Made by a program: the position numbers and the translations under genes. From the NCBI GenBank assembly GCA_026415715.1, contig JAOAGO010000015.1, forward strand, positions 1 through 61,266: 61,266 bases of DNA, read 5' to 3'. Positions 18,350 through 27,934 of the stretch are shown one piece after another (positions within the stretch are counted from its first letter, which is position 1; every line of letters begins with the position of its first letter). The notes below the pieces were generated by a model, which saw nothing but the letters and a program-made list of their open reading frames with translations, was not told the origin of the DNA and ran no database searches. Origin of the DNA: Chitinophagaceae bacterium (GTDB taxonomy: Bacteria > Bacteroidota > Bacteroidia > Chitinophagales > Chitinophagaceae).

Positions 18350-19882
18350 TTAATAAAATGACGGCTTTTTTCCCGGCTGCATGATGACAACAATTTCAGC
18401 AGGGATACTTTCCATATTATTTCTGCTGACTGCCGTAACGTAATAACGACACGAATAACTTACCCTCGGAATGATATCAGTAAAATGCAAGGAACCTGAT
18501 TCCGGAAATATGGCCACGATATTTTTGGGATGCAGCGCACAATTTTCCTGATGACTACCCTCTGTAAACCGGTAAACGATGTGATACTTTATGTTACTTG
18601 CCGATGCAGACTGTTTTATTTCAAGTTGCAACACAGAGTCATTTACAATCTTTTTTTCAACCAGCGGTGAGGCCGGTTTCACGCTGTCAATCCAGAGCGC
18701 CGGAGGCACCAGGGCAGGAAAACGATAATAATTTTGCCTCAGACTATCATTCCATCCCAACGGATTGGAAAAAAATGACTTGCTGCTGAAATAAACACTG
18801 CCAAAAACGTTGGGATAACTTCTTACCAATTTAATTTGATTTGGAAGCTGGTTGGGATCGTTCCATCCCGGCTCTTTCCCACCTGCCCGATAAATGCCAT
18901 GACCAATATATACATGCCGGCCATAGCTGTTTCGGCTCCACCAGTCCAGCATTTTTTCAAAAGCAATTTTATCGTTACCGATTTCGGGATAAAGCTGAGG
19001 AGCTACATAATCAATCCATCCGTTTTTTAACCAGAGCAGTATGTCGGCGTATAAGTCATCGTAGTTGGTTTGTGAGGCTTTGCTGTCGCTTCCGTTCGGG
19101 TCTTTATCTTTATTTCGCCAAACGGAAAAAGGAGATATGCCAAACCGGCAAAAGCGGTTTTCCTGTTTAATGGCAATGCTTAAAGCCTTTATAATGGAAT
19201 CTACGTTGCTTCTTCTCCAGTCGTCTTTGCTCAGCGATGTGCCTGATTTTTTATAACTGGCCTCGTCGGGGAACTCTTTGCCCGCAATCCGGTAAGGGTA
19301 AAAATAATCATCCATGTGTATCGCATCCACCTTGTAACGCTTTACAATATCCCGCACCACGTTCACTACAAAATTTCTGGCTTCTTTATTGGCCGGGTCA
19401 AAATATTTTTTGTCGCCGTAAGTAATAAACCAATGCGGACGGGTTCGGGTAATATGATGAGGGGCAATACTGGCTTTTGCAATATTAAAATTGGCGCGAT
19501 AGGGATTCAGCCAGGCATGAAACTCAAGTCCTCTTTTATGGCATTCTTCAATCATAAACTGCAGGGGGTCATAATAAGGCGAGGGGGGTTTGCCTTGTGT
19601 TCCCGTAAGCCATTGGCTCCAGGGTTCGTAGGCAGAAGGATAAAACGCATCGGCAGCCGGCCGTACCTGCCCGATGATGACATTTATTCCGTTTTTTTTG
19701 TGCAGTTCAATTTGACGGATGAACTCGGCTTTTTGCGCTTCCGAACCGCTGTTTTTCGGCGGCCAGTCTATGTTATCTACCGTGGCTATCCATACGGCAC
19801 GAAATTCGTATTTCGGCTGTGCATTACTTTTAGTGAAAAAAATAAACACAAAAAAGATATAGGGAATGGAGCGTCTTCTCAT
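18350..19882 (-). CDS. GHL10-type family 10-like glycosyl hydrolase, secreted
   Basis: 510 residues: a signal peptide (MRRRSIPYIFFVFIFFTKSNAQ), a TIM-barrel GHL10 (former DUF187) domain to about residue 390, and a C-terminal fibronectin-III-like module. Family landmarks are FRAVWIATVDNIDWP, the VDAIHMDDYFYPYR segment with candidate catalytic acids, and IDYVAPQLYPEIG. Relatives act on peptidoglycan-derived or other glycans in the periplasm or outside. No carbohydrate transporter gene is adjacent. Confidence 0.85.
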   Translation of the reverse strand: MRRRSIPYIFFVFIFFTKSNAQPKYEFRAVWIATVDNIDWPPKNSGSEAQKAEFIRQIELHKKNGINVIIGQVRPAADAFYPSAYEPWSQWLTGTQGKPPSPYYDPLQFMIEECHKRGLEFHAWLNPYRANFNIAKASIAPHHITRTRPHWFITYGDKKYFDPANKEARNFVVNVVRDIVKRYKVDAIHMDDYFYPYRIAGKEFPDEASYKKSGTSLSKDDWRRSNVDSIIKALSIAIKQENRFCRFGISPFSVWRNKDKDPNGSDSKASQTNYDDLYADILLWLKNGWIDYVAPQLYPEIGNDKIAFEKMLDWWSRNSYGRHVYIGHGIYRAGGKEPGWNDPNQLPNQIKLVRSYPNVFGSVYFSSKSFFSNPLGWNDSLRQNYYRFPALVPPALWIDSVKPASPLVEKKIVNDSVLQLEIKQSASASNIKYHIVYRFTEGSHQENCALHPKNIVAIFPESGSLHFTDIIPRVSYSCRYYVTAVSRNNMESIPAEIVVIMQPGKKPSFY

Positions 19883-19968
19883 GAATAAAATTATCGGCGA
19901 AATTATTATGAAACGGTTTGAAATGCGAAATAAGATTAAAAAGATTTTTTAAAAACTGAACACATTAT

Positions 19969-20427
19969 TTAAGAAACCGAATTCCGGATTTTATCTAAAA
20001 GGCCGCTCAGTAAAAGCGCTTCCTCTTCGCTGAGACTACGTAAAAGCCCGTCCATCTCATCCTGTTTTTTGTCTAACCGCGCAAGCAGTTTTAATCCTTT
20101 TTGCGTGATGGTAACATCAACCAGTCTTTTGTCTTTCGGGTTAAGCAGTTTTTTTACCAGGCCTTTCGCTACAAGACGATCTACCAGCCGGCTGGTGTCG
20201 CTCATTTTGTCCAGCATCCGTTCGCGAATCTGAATGGTTGACAGGGGAACAGGATGGCTGCCCCTTAAAATCCGTAGGATGTTAAATTGCTGTAGCGTAA
20301 TGTTTTCGTGTTCAAAAAATTGCTTCATTTTTTCTTTCAGCCATCCATGAGTGTAAATCAGATTAACGGCTGCCTTTTGCCAGGCATTTCTGAAACGAAG
20401 CTGATGAATGTCTTTTTCAATTCCCAT
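19969..20427 (-). CDS. MarR family transcriptional regulator
   Basis: About 152 residues from the ATG at 20427 (MGIEKDIHQLRF); the frame stays open 17 codons further but with a less convincing start. The winged helix is intact: TLQQFNILRILRG, the recognition region MSDTSRLVDRLVAKGLV and the wing NPKDKRLVDVTITQKG. MarR proteins bind palindromes as dimers and usually respond to small aromatic ligands. Target genes are unknown; no MarR-type palindrome was recognised nearby. Confidence 0.88.
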   Translation of the reverse strand: MGIEKDIHQLRFRNAWQKAAVNLIYTHGWLKEKMKQFFEHENITLQQFNILRILRGSHPVPLSTIQIRERMLDKMSDTSRLVDRLVAKGLVKKLLNPKDKRLVDVTITQKGLKLLARLDKKQDEMDGLLRSLSEEEALLLSGLLDKIRNSVS

Positions 20428-20478
20428 AACAAATAATAAGAATTTGCTTATTTCAGAATTAATTAAAACCGTTTGCAA

Positions 20479-20891
20479 AAAGATAAATTTCCTTTTAAAA
20501 ATGGAAATAGTTACTTAAAAATACTAACACCTGAAAAACGATTTATCATTTTCATTCTGAAAAACAACAGTTTAAATCATCTTAAAACTCATTATTAAAC
20601 AATTGCGTTAGGTTTTCGGAAAATGATCGGAGAAAACCTGAACCCAAAATTCACAGCCTGATGCAGCGAATTTGGAAAAATCAGCATCTGATTAATTTAG
20701 AAAAAAAGTAATTTTAAATGTTCATTTTACTTGTTTATGAAAACGATCATTGAATCCATACGGTATTTTTTTCAAGGGTTTTTCTCTTTTTACACTTTAT
20801 TCTATGATGAAATAAAAAAGTGGTAAAAAATTCCTATCTAACCTAAAAGGTACCGCCTTTTTCTTTTAAAAATCCGATTTAAAAGAATAAC
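20479..20891. other. AT-rich intergenic region
   Basis: 413 bp between the MarR gene (reading away) and the small secreted protein gene. It is strongly AT-rich with no open frame of note, no RNA gene and no convincing repeat. It must contain the divergent promoters, but no single box stands out. Confidence 0.5.
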
Positions 20892-21292
20892 ATGAAGATC
20901 AAACCGACTTTTCTGATTCTTTTTTTAATTTTTATATCAAAACCTTCCATAACAAAAGTCAGCATCAGGCATCAGTAAAAAATTTTGAAATTGCAATTGA
21001 AAAACACGGAAATATAATTCATTTGAAAAGTACGAAAGGAAGCGCCTGGAAAGCCTTGAATTTCAGCTTAAATAAAAAATCAGTATTTCTTGATGAATTT
21101 GGAATGACGACACCGAAATCATCAATGGCTGAAAACCACAGCAATGAATTAGCCGATTATCTTATCCGCATTCAGGTGGAGGGAAACCGGATTAACCTGA
21201 AAGCGCTGAGAGGGGCTGCATGGCGGGAATTAAAATTTACCTTATCGTATCAAAATTCCGTAACGCTGAATGAGTGGGGCATGGCCCGTTGA
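20892..21292 (+). pseudogene. Frameshifted small secreted protein with two internal repeats
   Basis: ATG at 20892 opens a classic signal peptide (MKIKPTFLILFLIFIS) that runs into TAA at 20976-20978. The matching mature part continues in another frame: SQHQASVKNFEIAIEKHG and onward to a TGA at 21290-21292. Restoring one base in the A run at 20954-20957 joins them into a protein of about 133 residues. The mature part holds two diverged copies of one unit: GNIIHLKSTKGSAWKALNFS...VFLDEFGM and GNRINLKALRGAAWRELKFT...VTLNEWGM. The family is unknown to me. It is either a one-base deletion, an assembly error, or less likely a programmed shift; the downstream part alone would start at a TTG (21023). 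Confidence 0.6.
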
Positions 21293-21312
21293 TAAATATT
21301 GATGCTACGCGA

Positions 21313-22338
21313 TTACGCCCATACTTTTGTGCCCTCGCTGCAGTTAGCACAAATGTCTATATTCTTCCTTCCCGTCAAGATACGCTGCCTGAACTGCCGG
21401 TAGGCATCGCTTCGCCATATTTCCCGAAATGTACTTTTCTTTAAATCGCCCATGGTGTAATTGGCATCTTTATCAAAACAACAAGGCACAACCAGTCCGT
21501 CCCATGTAATCACCGGATCCTGCCATAGCCTCCAGCAATGATTTACCAAAGAAATTTTCGGAATGACACCTTCCGGAGTGCGACGATAGCGACTGTATTT
21601 TTCGTTCAGCGGTATCAGTTGGTTGGGGTCTTTATCGTATTCATAAACCTGAGCCGTTTTAAACCACACGGCATCAACGCCGGTTTCTTTTGCCAGCTTT
21701 TTGATGTCATCCATCTGATGTTCGTTTGGCCGTACAACCAGAAACTGAAAAATTACAAAAGGCTTTTTTCTTTTTAATTTTTTTTTCCACTTTACAACAT
21801 TCCGGGCGCCTTCAATTACCTTTTGCAGTTGCCCGCCCACCCTGTACTTTTCATACACTTCCTGTGTGGTTCCGTCAATAGAAATAATAAGACGGTCCAG
21901 TCCGCTCTCTACCGTTTTCCGCGCATTGGCATCATTCAGATAATGGGCATTGGTGGAAGTGGCAGTATAAATTTTTTTTTGCGAAGCATAGCTTACCATA
22001 TCCAGAAATGAAGGGTTCAGATAAGGCTCACCCTGAAAATAAAAAATGAGATAAAACAGGTCTTTATGCAACTGGTCAATCGTTTCCCTGAAAAAATCTT
22101 TATTCAGCATTCCGGTAGGACGGGTAAACGAACGAAGGCCGCTGGGGCATTCGGGACAGCGCAGGTTGCATGATGTCGTAGGCTCAAAAGAAAGGGAAAT
22201 GGGCATACCCCAGTGAATGGGTTTTTTCAGCCAACGGCTTACGTAATAGCTGCTCAGCAACTTTAGCGCATTTCCCACACGCCGCAACGTGAGTTTTGAT
22301 ATCAGATTCAAAAAATCAGAAGTATGAAAGCAATTCAT
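21313..22338 (-). CDS. Radical SAM/SPASM domain protein
   Basis: 341 residues. The radical SAM cluster motif CNLRCPEC lies near residue 57. A C-terminal SPASM region provides further cysteines: CCFDKDANYTMGDL and ICANCSEG. GEPYLNPSF and the TSTNAHYL segment are typical strands of the barrel. Such enzymes modify peptides or act as anaerobic maturases. No precursor peptide gene was recognised next to it, although the frameshifted small secreted gene is convergent on its 3' side. Substrate unknown. Confidence 0.85.
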   Translation of the reverse strand: MNCFHTSDFLNLISKLTLRRVGNALKLLSSYYVSRWLKKPIHWGMPISLSFEPTTSCNLRCPECPSGLRSFTRPTGMLNKDFFRETIDQLHKDLFYLIFYFQGEPYLNPSFLDMVSYASQKKIYTATSTNAHYLNDANARKTVESGLDRLIISIDGTTQEVYEKYRVGGQLQKVIEGARNVVKWKKKLKRKKPFVIFQFLVVRPNEHQMDDIKKLAKETGVDAVWFKTAQVYEYDKDPNQLIPLNEKYSRYRRTPEGVIPKISLVNHCWRLWQDPVITWDGLVVPCCFDKDANYTMGDLKKSTFREIWRSDAYRQFRQRILTGRKNIDICANCSEGTKVWA

Positions 22339-22382
22339 CTCCGGTAAAATTACATCAAGTTGGTATCTTCATGTTTCGGAAT

Positions 22383-23105
22383 ATGGAACTTTTACCTCCG
22401 TTCAGGATAGTCCCGCTCGGCGACTCAGCCATTCTGGTTGATTTCGGAAACTTCATCAACCCTGAGGTGAATAACCGGATTCTGCAAATACTGAATGCAT
22501 GGTTGAAAGAACCGGAATACTATATTACGGGATTCACGCCGGCATATAGCTCTTTAGCCATCCATTTCAACTCTTTTGAAATCAAGAAACGAGAAAAACT
22601 CCGGCAAGATGTAATGTCGTGGGTTATTAGCCGGACGGAACAAAAGATACTGAGGGTGCCATTCCATTCCCTGCCCGAAGGCCGTTTACACGCTGTTCCG
22701 GCGTGTTATGATGATGAATATGCTGCAGATATGGATATCGTGTGCCGGCATACCGGACTGGACAAAGAAGAAATCATTCGTCTTCACACCGAAACGATGT
22801 ACAGGGTTTATATGCTGGGCTTTCTTCCCGGCTTTCCTTATTTGGGACTTACCAATGAAAAACTTTATATGCCCCGGAAAAAAAAGCCAGAACTCACGGA
22901 AGCAGGAAGCATAGGTATTGCCGGGCGGCAAACCGGTATTTATCCCTTTCTATCGCCCGGCGGCTGGCATATTATCGGAAAAACTCCGTTAAAAATATTT
23001 GATGATAAAAAAGAAAATCCCCCTTTATTCGCCCCGGGGGATCGGGTACAGTTTATTGCGGTGACAAAAAAAGAATTTATTGAATTAGCAAAGCATGATA
23101 AATGA
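22383..23105 (+). CDS. pxpB: 5-oxoprolinase subunit PxpB (KipI family)
   Basis: About 240 residues from the ATG at 22383 (MELLPPFRIVPLGDSAILVDFG). Longer in-frame starts exist at 22371 and 22296, but a TATCTTCA box at 22364-22371 argues for the later start. Motifs LGFLPGFPYLGL and GRQTGIYPFLSPGGWHIIG are typical of PxpB. With PxpA and PxpC it forms the ATP-dependent enzyme that opens 5-oxoproline to glutamate. It overlaps pxpC by 4 bp (ATGA). Confidence 0.92.
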   Translation: MELLPPFRIVPLGDSAILVDFGNFINPEVNNRILQILNAWLKEPEYYITGFTPAYSSLAIHFNSFEIKKREKLRQDVMSWVISRTEQKILRVPFHSLPEGRLHAVPACYDDEYAADMDIVCRHTGLDKEEIIRLHTETMYRVYMLGFLPGFPYLGLTNEKLYMPRKKKPELTEAGSIGIAGRQTGIYPFLSPGGWHIIGKTPLKIFDDKKENPPLFAPGDRVQFIAVTKKEFIELAKHDK

Positions 23106-24097
23106 GTATGGTTGTTATTAAATCCGGTGTAGCAGACACACTGCAGGACTTGGGGCGGTTTTCTTATCGCCACCGGGGTGTTAATGTTTCGGGGGCCATG
23201 GATAAATACGCCATGCAGATTTCCAATGCGCTAACGGGAAATGAACTTCAGGAAGCCGTTATTGAAATGTGTTACCCGCCTTCCACTTTTTTATTTACAA
23301 AACCGGCCTGTATAGCCCTGGCAGGCGCTGATTTTTCGCCGATGTTGAACGGCGAACCCGTTCCGCTTCATCAACCCTTTCTTGTGGCAAAAGATGATAT
23401 TCTGCATTTTGAAAAACATAAAAAGGGAAACTGGTGCTACCTTTCCGTTTCGGGCGGCATAAAGGGAGATTACTGGCTGGGCAGCTGCAGCACGCATCTT
23501 AAAATAAAAAAAGGAGGGTATCAGGGAAGAACATTGCGGAAAGGAGATGAAATTTTTTTTAAAACAACAATAACCTTTCATACAACATACAAAAACAGAA
23601 AAATACTTCCCTGGTATGCAAATCCGGATGGGGAAAATGGTTGTGCTGACTTGTCATTTCTTTATCTTTTAAAGGGCTGCGAATGGGAAACTCTGAGTGA
23701 TGAATCTAAGGATGCATTGTTGTCAAAGCCGTTTACTTTATCACCGAAATCAGACCGGATGGGCTACACGCTTCAAGGCCCCGTGCTGGAATCTTCATTA
23801 CTTGAAGAACAAGTAAGTTCGGCCGTTGATTTCGGAACCATTCAACTGTTGCCGGGCGGCCAGGCGATTGTATTGATGGCCGATCATCAAACCACCGGAG
23901 GCTTTCCGCGAATTGCTCACGTCATTTCGGCACATCATTCCCGTTTGGCACAATGGAAGGCGGGCGACCCGTTTTATTTTAAACTAACCGATATAAAAAC
24001 CGCCGAAGCCTTATTTTTTCAACAACAAAATCACCTGAACAAGCTCCGACATGCCTGTTTATTGCGGCTTCAGGAAATTTACAGTTATGAAAATTGA
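23102..24097 (+). CDS. pxpC: 5-oxoprolinase subunit PxpC (KipA family)
   Basis: 331 residues of the biotin-dependent carboxyltransferase-like PxpC/KipA family. The opening VIKSGVADTLQDLGRFSYRH, ALAGADFSPMLNG and the later SDRMGYTLQGP and MADHQTTGGFPRIAHV are typical. It works as a complex with PxpB. It begins within the pxpB stop and overlaps the pxpA start by 11 bp, so the three genes are translationally coupled. Confidence 0.93.
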   Translation: MSMVVIKSGVADTLQDLGRFSYRHRGVNVSGAMDKYAMQISNALTGNELQEAVIEMCYPPSTFLFTKPACIALAGADFSPMLNGEPVPLHQPFLVAKDDILHFEKHKKGNWCYLSVSGGIKGDYWLGSCSTHLKIKKGGYQGRTLRKGDEIFFKTTITFHTTYKNRKILPWYANPDGENGCADLSFLYLLKGCEWETLSDESKDALLSKPFTLSPKSDRMGYTLQGPVLESSLLEEQVSSAVDFGTIQLLPGGQAIVLMADHQTTGGFPRIAHVISAHHSRLAQWKAGDPFYFKLTDIKTAEALFFQQQNHLNKLRHACLLRLQEIYSYEN

Positions 24098-24812
24098 TAT
24101 CAATTGCGATATGGGCGAAGGTATCGGGCCTGAAGAAAAAATCATGCCTTACATCAGTTCGGCGAGCATATCGTGCGGATTTCATGCCGGCAACGAGGAA
24201 ATCATTCTTCATACCCTGAAACTCTGCAAAACATTTCGTGTGAAAGCGGGGGCTCATCCCTCCTTTCCGGACAGGGAACATTTCGGAAGAAAAGAAATGC
24301 ATTTTACCGAAACAGAAATTTATCAACTGGTAAAAACGCAACTGCAATATATCCATCGCTTAGCGGAAACATTGCATTTGCCGCTTCATCATGTAAAACC
24401 GCATGGGGCGCTTTACAATCTTTCCGCCTCAGACCCGGTTGTAGCCGGCGCTATTGCCGAAGCGGTGAGGGACTTTGATTCTTCGTTAATCATCTATGGT
24501 CTTTCCGGCAGCCATTCACTAAATGAAGCCCGAAAGATGGGACTGAAAACCGCTTCGGAAGTATTTGCCGACAGGGTTTATAATGATGACGGACGTTTGT
24601 TGCCGCGAACGACTCCGGGCTCTGTAATTGAAAATATATCAGTAATGAAAAAACAGGTAAGTGAAATGATTCACGAAAATCAGGTAACAACCTGTTCGGG
24701 AAAAATAATTCCCGTATTGGCCGAAACCATCTGTATTCATAGCGACGGTAAAAATGCGGTAGAATTTGCCATCGCATTAAATAAAATGCTCAATGAAACA
24801 GGAAAAAATTAA
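24087..24812 (+). CDS. pxpA: 5-oxoprolinase subunit PxpA (LamB/YcsF family)
   Basis: About 241 residues from the ATG at 24087 (MKIDINCDMGEG, the invariant start of the family); an open extension upstream lies inside pxpC and is ignored. CGFHAGNE, KAGAHPSFPDREHFGRK and VKPHGALYN carry the conserved histidines and acidic residues. PxpA hydrolyses the phosphorylated intermediate to glutamate. Confidence 0.94.
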   Translation: MKIDINCDMGEGIGPEEKIMPYISSASISCGFHAGNEEIILHTLKLCKTFRVKAGAHPSFPDREHFGRKEMHFTETEIYQLVKTQLQYIHRLAETLHLPLHHVKPHGALYNLSASDPVVAGAIAEAVRDFDSSLIIYGLSGSHSLNEARKMGLKTASEVFADRVYNDDGRLLPRTTPGSVIENISVMKKQVSEMIHENQVTTCSGKIIPVLAETICIHSDGKNAVEFAIALNKMLNETGKN

Positions 24813-26004
24813 CCGTCGCCTATCTTATTTAAACCGAAATAAAACCGGAAAAGGTAATGCTGTACTGGGTGCGGCATTTTTAATGGCTACATCGGCAATC
24901 GGCCCGGGCTTTCTCACGCAAACCACCTTATTCACCCAACAACTGCTTGCCAGTTTCGGATGTATCATACTGATTTCAATTCTGCTGGATATCGGAGCTC
25001 AACTCAATATCTGGTATGTTTTAACACTAAGCGAAAAAAGGGCTCAGGACCTGGCCAATCAAACAATGCCCGGGCTGGGATATCTTATTGCATTCCTTGT
25101 AAGCTTCGGGGGATTTATGTTTAACATTGGAAATTTTGCAGGGTGCGGATTAGGTTTACAGGTGCTGACAGGAATATCTCCTGAATCCGGAGCGGCATTG
25201 AGTTGCGCTATAGCATTGGTGCTGTTTTGGCATAAAGCATCTTATCGCATTATGGATGTTTTTGTCATAGCGCTCGGAGTACTCATGATTTTGCTAACCT
25301 GTTATGTAGCCTTCAGTTCTAAACCTCCCCTCTGGCTTGCACTACGGCAGACGTTTGTACCGGAAAAATTTGATGTAATGAAATTAATAACCATCATAGG
25401 CGGAACGGTAGGCGGTTATATATCCTTTGCCGGTGCGCATCGTTTAATGGAGGCCGGGATCAAGGGGCGTAACGCTTTAAAAAAAGTGTCTCAAAGCGCC
25501 ATAACCGGAATATTGACTACTTCTTTCATGAGATATATTCTGTTTCTGGCTGCATTGGGTGTTATTTCAAAAGGCGTTTCCTTATCCGGTAATAATCCTG
25601 CAGCGTCAGTGTTTAAAGCGGCGGCCGGTAATATAGGGTATTATTTTTTCGGAATGGTAATATGGTTTGCCGCCCTGACTTCTGTCGTCGGCGCCTCCTT
25701 TACTTCCGTGTCTTTCTGGAAAACGCTGGCGCCAGTAATTCAGGAAAACGAACGTATCACCACAACTCTTTTTCTTCTGGGGTCTGCATCGGTATTTATT
25801 TTTCTGGGGAATCCCGTAAAGTGGCTGGTTATGGCCGGCACAATTAATGGTATAATTTTGCCAGTCATGCTTACGATTGTTTTGCTCTCAGCAGAAAAAA
25901 AACAAATAACAGGCGATTATAAACTCCCCTTGATATTAAAGGCATCCGGCTGGATTGTCGTTTTTATATTAACATTCATGAGCTTAAAAGTTCTCGCCTT
26001 TTAA
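24793..26004 (+). CDS. NRAMP-like transporter of the 5-oxoproline cluster
   Basis: 403 residues with about 11 helices, distantly NRAMP-like (TSAIGPGFLTQTTLF in the first helix; GTVGGYISFAGAHRLMEAG in the middle). The canonical NRAMP metal motif DPGN is replaced by IGPGF, so the cargo is probably not a divalent metal. In Bacillus subtilis an equivalent gene (ycsG) sits with the ycsF/kip genes, and the same order is seen here with a 20-bp overlap with pxpA. Uptake of 5-oxoproline or a related acid is a reasonable inference. Confidence 0.82.
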   Translation: MKQEKINRRLSYLNRNKTGKGNAVLGAAFLMATSAIGPGFLTQTTLFTQQLLASFGCIILISILLDIGAQLNIWYVLTLSEKRAQDLANQTMPGLGYLIAFLVSFGGFMFNIGNFAGCGLGLQVLTGISPESGAALSCAIALVLFWHKASYRIMDVFVIALGVLMILLTCYVAFSSKPPLWLALRQTFVPEKFDVMKLITIIGGTVGGYISFAGAHRLMEAGIKGRNALKKVSQSAITGILTTSFMRYILFLAALGVISKGVSLSGNNPAASVFKAAAGNIGYYFFGMVIWFAALTSVVGASFTSVSFWKTLAPVIQENERITTTLFLLGSASVFIFLGNPVKWLVMAGTINGIILPVMLTIVLLSAEKKQITGDYKLPLILKASGWIVVFILTFMSLKVLAF

Positions 26005-26039
26005 CCTCTTAAATTTTGTTCGTTGGGATTTGCATAAAA

Positions 26040-26065
26040 AAAGCCCTTCCTCTCGGTCGGGCTTT
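26040..26065 (+). terminator. Hairpin terminator after the pxp operon
   Basis: AAAGCCC (26040-26046) pairs with GGGCTTT (26059-26065), 36 bp after the transporter stop. An A run precedes it. The T run is weak on the plus strand, but placement at the end of the operon supports the call. Confidence 0.65.
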
Positions 26066-26633
26066 GACTTATCCATCCTTGTGTCCTAACTGTGCTTCTT
26101 TAAATTCAGATTAATCTGCAAAAAATATTATCAAGCATCAGAATATTCATTCACTTCTCATAAAAGATATAATGCAGTATGAAGATTATACACGGAAAAA
26201 TTAATAACTCAAGTAAAATTCATTTTCTGCTGAGTAGCATGTAGTTGCTTTATGCTCATGTGAAACGGGTATCGCAGGAAAAAAATTTGAGTATTCGGAA
26301 ATACAAAAAAATAAACAAGATAAGACAATCTGATATTAATCGTTTTTCAGGTAACTGTAATTTTCGTGTTTTCATAGCATAGGATTTAATTAATTCAATT
26401 TGTAAGAAATTAATTTCTTGCCAAAATGAGATTACAAAATATAATGAAAGCTCTATTATACAAAAGAAAAAAGATTGATTTTGTAAGTAAACCGTGGAAA
26501 TACGTTATATAAAATCTGAGTTTTTACTTATTTATGGCACTAGAATATTACTAATAAAATAAATTTTAAATACAAAGAATAGCAACGCGGAAGAAAAAGA
26601 AATTTCACGCCGGATGGATGGGAATCGTATGAT
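26066..26633. other. AT-rich intergenic region between convergent genes
   Basis: 568 bp between the pxp operon terminator and the end of the AI-2E permease gene. It is AT-rich, with no credible reading frame, RNA gene or repeat. One partial CRP/FNR-like word (TGATATTAATCG, 26331-26342) is present but lacks the second half and a following -7 box, so it was not counted with the regulon sites. Confidence 0.45.
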
Positions 26634-27680
26634 TTAGTTTTCAGGAATTCTTCTGGTTAACACTCTTTGTTTTGCGGCAAACTCGCTTGTATAAATTTTT
26701 ATCAGTATTAAAAACAGAGAAATCAGAAGCGGCCCGAAGATAAGCCCGATAAAACCAAACAAGTTTAACCCGATGATCACTCCAAATACTGTAATTAACG
26801 GATGAACATTTCCCATTTTTTTCAGTAAGGTAAACCGAAGAACATTATCCACCAGTCCGATAACTCCAAATCCGTAACCCAGCATCAAGATTCCTTTCAT
26901 GCTTTGGTCATTTGCAAAAAAAATCAAAGCCAATGGAACATACGCCAACGCCGCCCCTATAACCGGGAGCATGGCAGCTATACAGGTAATGCCAAACCAG
27001 AACCAGGGCTCTTTAACCCCTATGATGAAATAGAACGGCAAGGCAATCAATCCCTGAGCAATGGCAATTAAAGGAATACCGATTGCATTTGAATACACCA
27101 TGGTATGTACTTCCCTGGCTATTTTATTGACATTTTCATCCTTTAACGGAATATATTCATATAATGTATCTTCCATTTGACGGGAATTCACCAGCATGAA
27201 ATACAGAATAAAATACATGAAAAAAATATTCGTCAAAGTGTTCATCGTGGCGCTCACAATTCTGGGCACACTGTCGGCAAACGCCTTTCCGATTTTATTG
27301 ATGTTTTCATCACTTAGTAGTTGAATATTAAAGCGGGCTTCCAGGCTGGCTACAATTTCCTTGAGTGCTGCCGTAAGTTCTGCCGAATGTTGAATGGCAT
27401 AATTCACCTTAGAAGATAACATATTAAACAGCAGAAACACCGGAAGCAGAATAACCACTAAAGAAAATAGCATGAGTAACAGAGCGGCCCATGTTTTCGG
27501 CCAGTTTTTCTTTTCCGTAAGGTGAAACATCCATTTATGAAGTAATATATATAACGTAATGGCCCCGAGAAGCGCCGGCAAAAAAACATTTAGCTTTATA
27601 AACAGCAAAAGAAAAAGCAGTAAAATCAACAGAATGAAAAAAACCTGACGGATGCGGTTTTGGCTAATGATGTCGTTCAT
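26634..27680 (-). CDS. AI-2E family transporter (PerM/TqsA-like permease)
   Basis: 348 residues with two helix pairs at the N-terminus, a soluble middle segment and about four C-terminal helices. IGVKEPWFWFGITCIAAMLPVIGAALAYVP and GLNLFGFIGLIFGPLLIS are signature segments. Family members export autoinducer-2 or other small molecules, or act as Na+/H+ antiporters; cargo cannot be told from sequence. Confidence 0.87.
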   Translation of the reverse strand: MNDIISQNRIRQVFFILLILLLFLLLFIKLNVFLPALLGAITLYILLHKWMFHLTEKKNWPKTWAALLLMLFSLVVILLPVFLLFNMLSSKVNYAIQHSAELTAALKEIVASLEARFNIQLLSDENINKIGKAFADSVPRIVSATMNTLTNIFFMYFILYFMLVNSRQMEDTLYEYIPLKDENVNKIAREVHTMVYSNAIGIPLIAIAQGLIALPFYFIIGVKEPWFWFGITCIAAMLPVIGAALAYVPLALIFFANDQSMKGILMLGYGFGVIGLVDNVLRFTLLKKMGNVHPLITVFGVIIGLNLFGFIGLIFGPLLISLFLILIKIYTSEFAAKQRVLTRRIPEN

Positions 27681-27862
27681 TTAATAAAATTAGAATCTTT
27701 TTTCAGAATACAGATTTCTAAAAAAAATATGTGTCAAACATGTGAGTACAGTGCTCTTTACCACAAAACATTTTTATGGGTTTTTACTGACTAAAGGGTC
27801 GCTGTGATTTATTTATTCAAAGTGAAAAAATGGCCGATTTTATTAGGAAAATTGAAAAAACT

Positions 27863-27870
27863 TATCTTTG
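27863..27870 (+). promoter_or_regulatory. -7 box for the SWIB gene
   Basis: TATCTTTG, a perfect match to TAnnTTTG, 64 bp before the SWIB ATG. The implied 5' leader is about 60 nt and AT-rich. Confidence 0.55.
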
Positions 27871-27934
27871 GCATGAATTTGCATTATAAAAATGCAATAT
27901 TTATTAACCCATTCAAATTCTAAATTCAACTAAA

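Noticed and set aside
26331-26342. Sixth CRP/FNR site
   Set aside because: TGATATTAATCG lacks the second half-site, has no -7 box at 33 or 55 bp and lies between convergent gene ends.
27775-27800. ACTGACTAAAGGGTC word resembling the regulon half-site
   Set aside because: The second half is absent and the spacing is wrong, so it was not counted.
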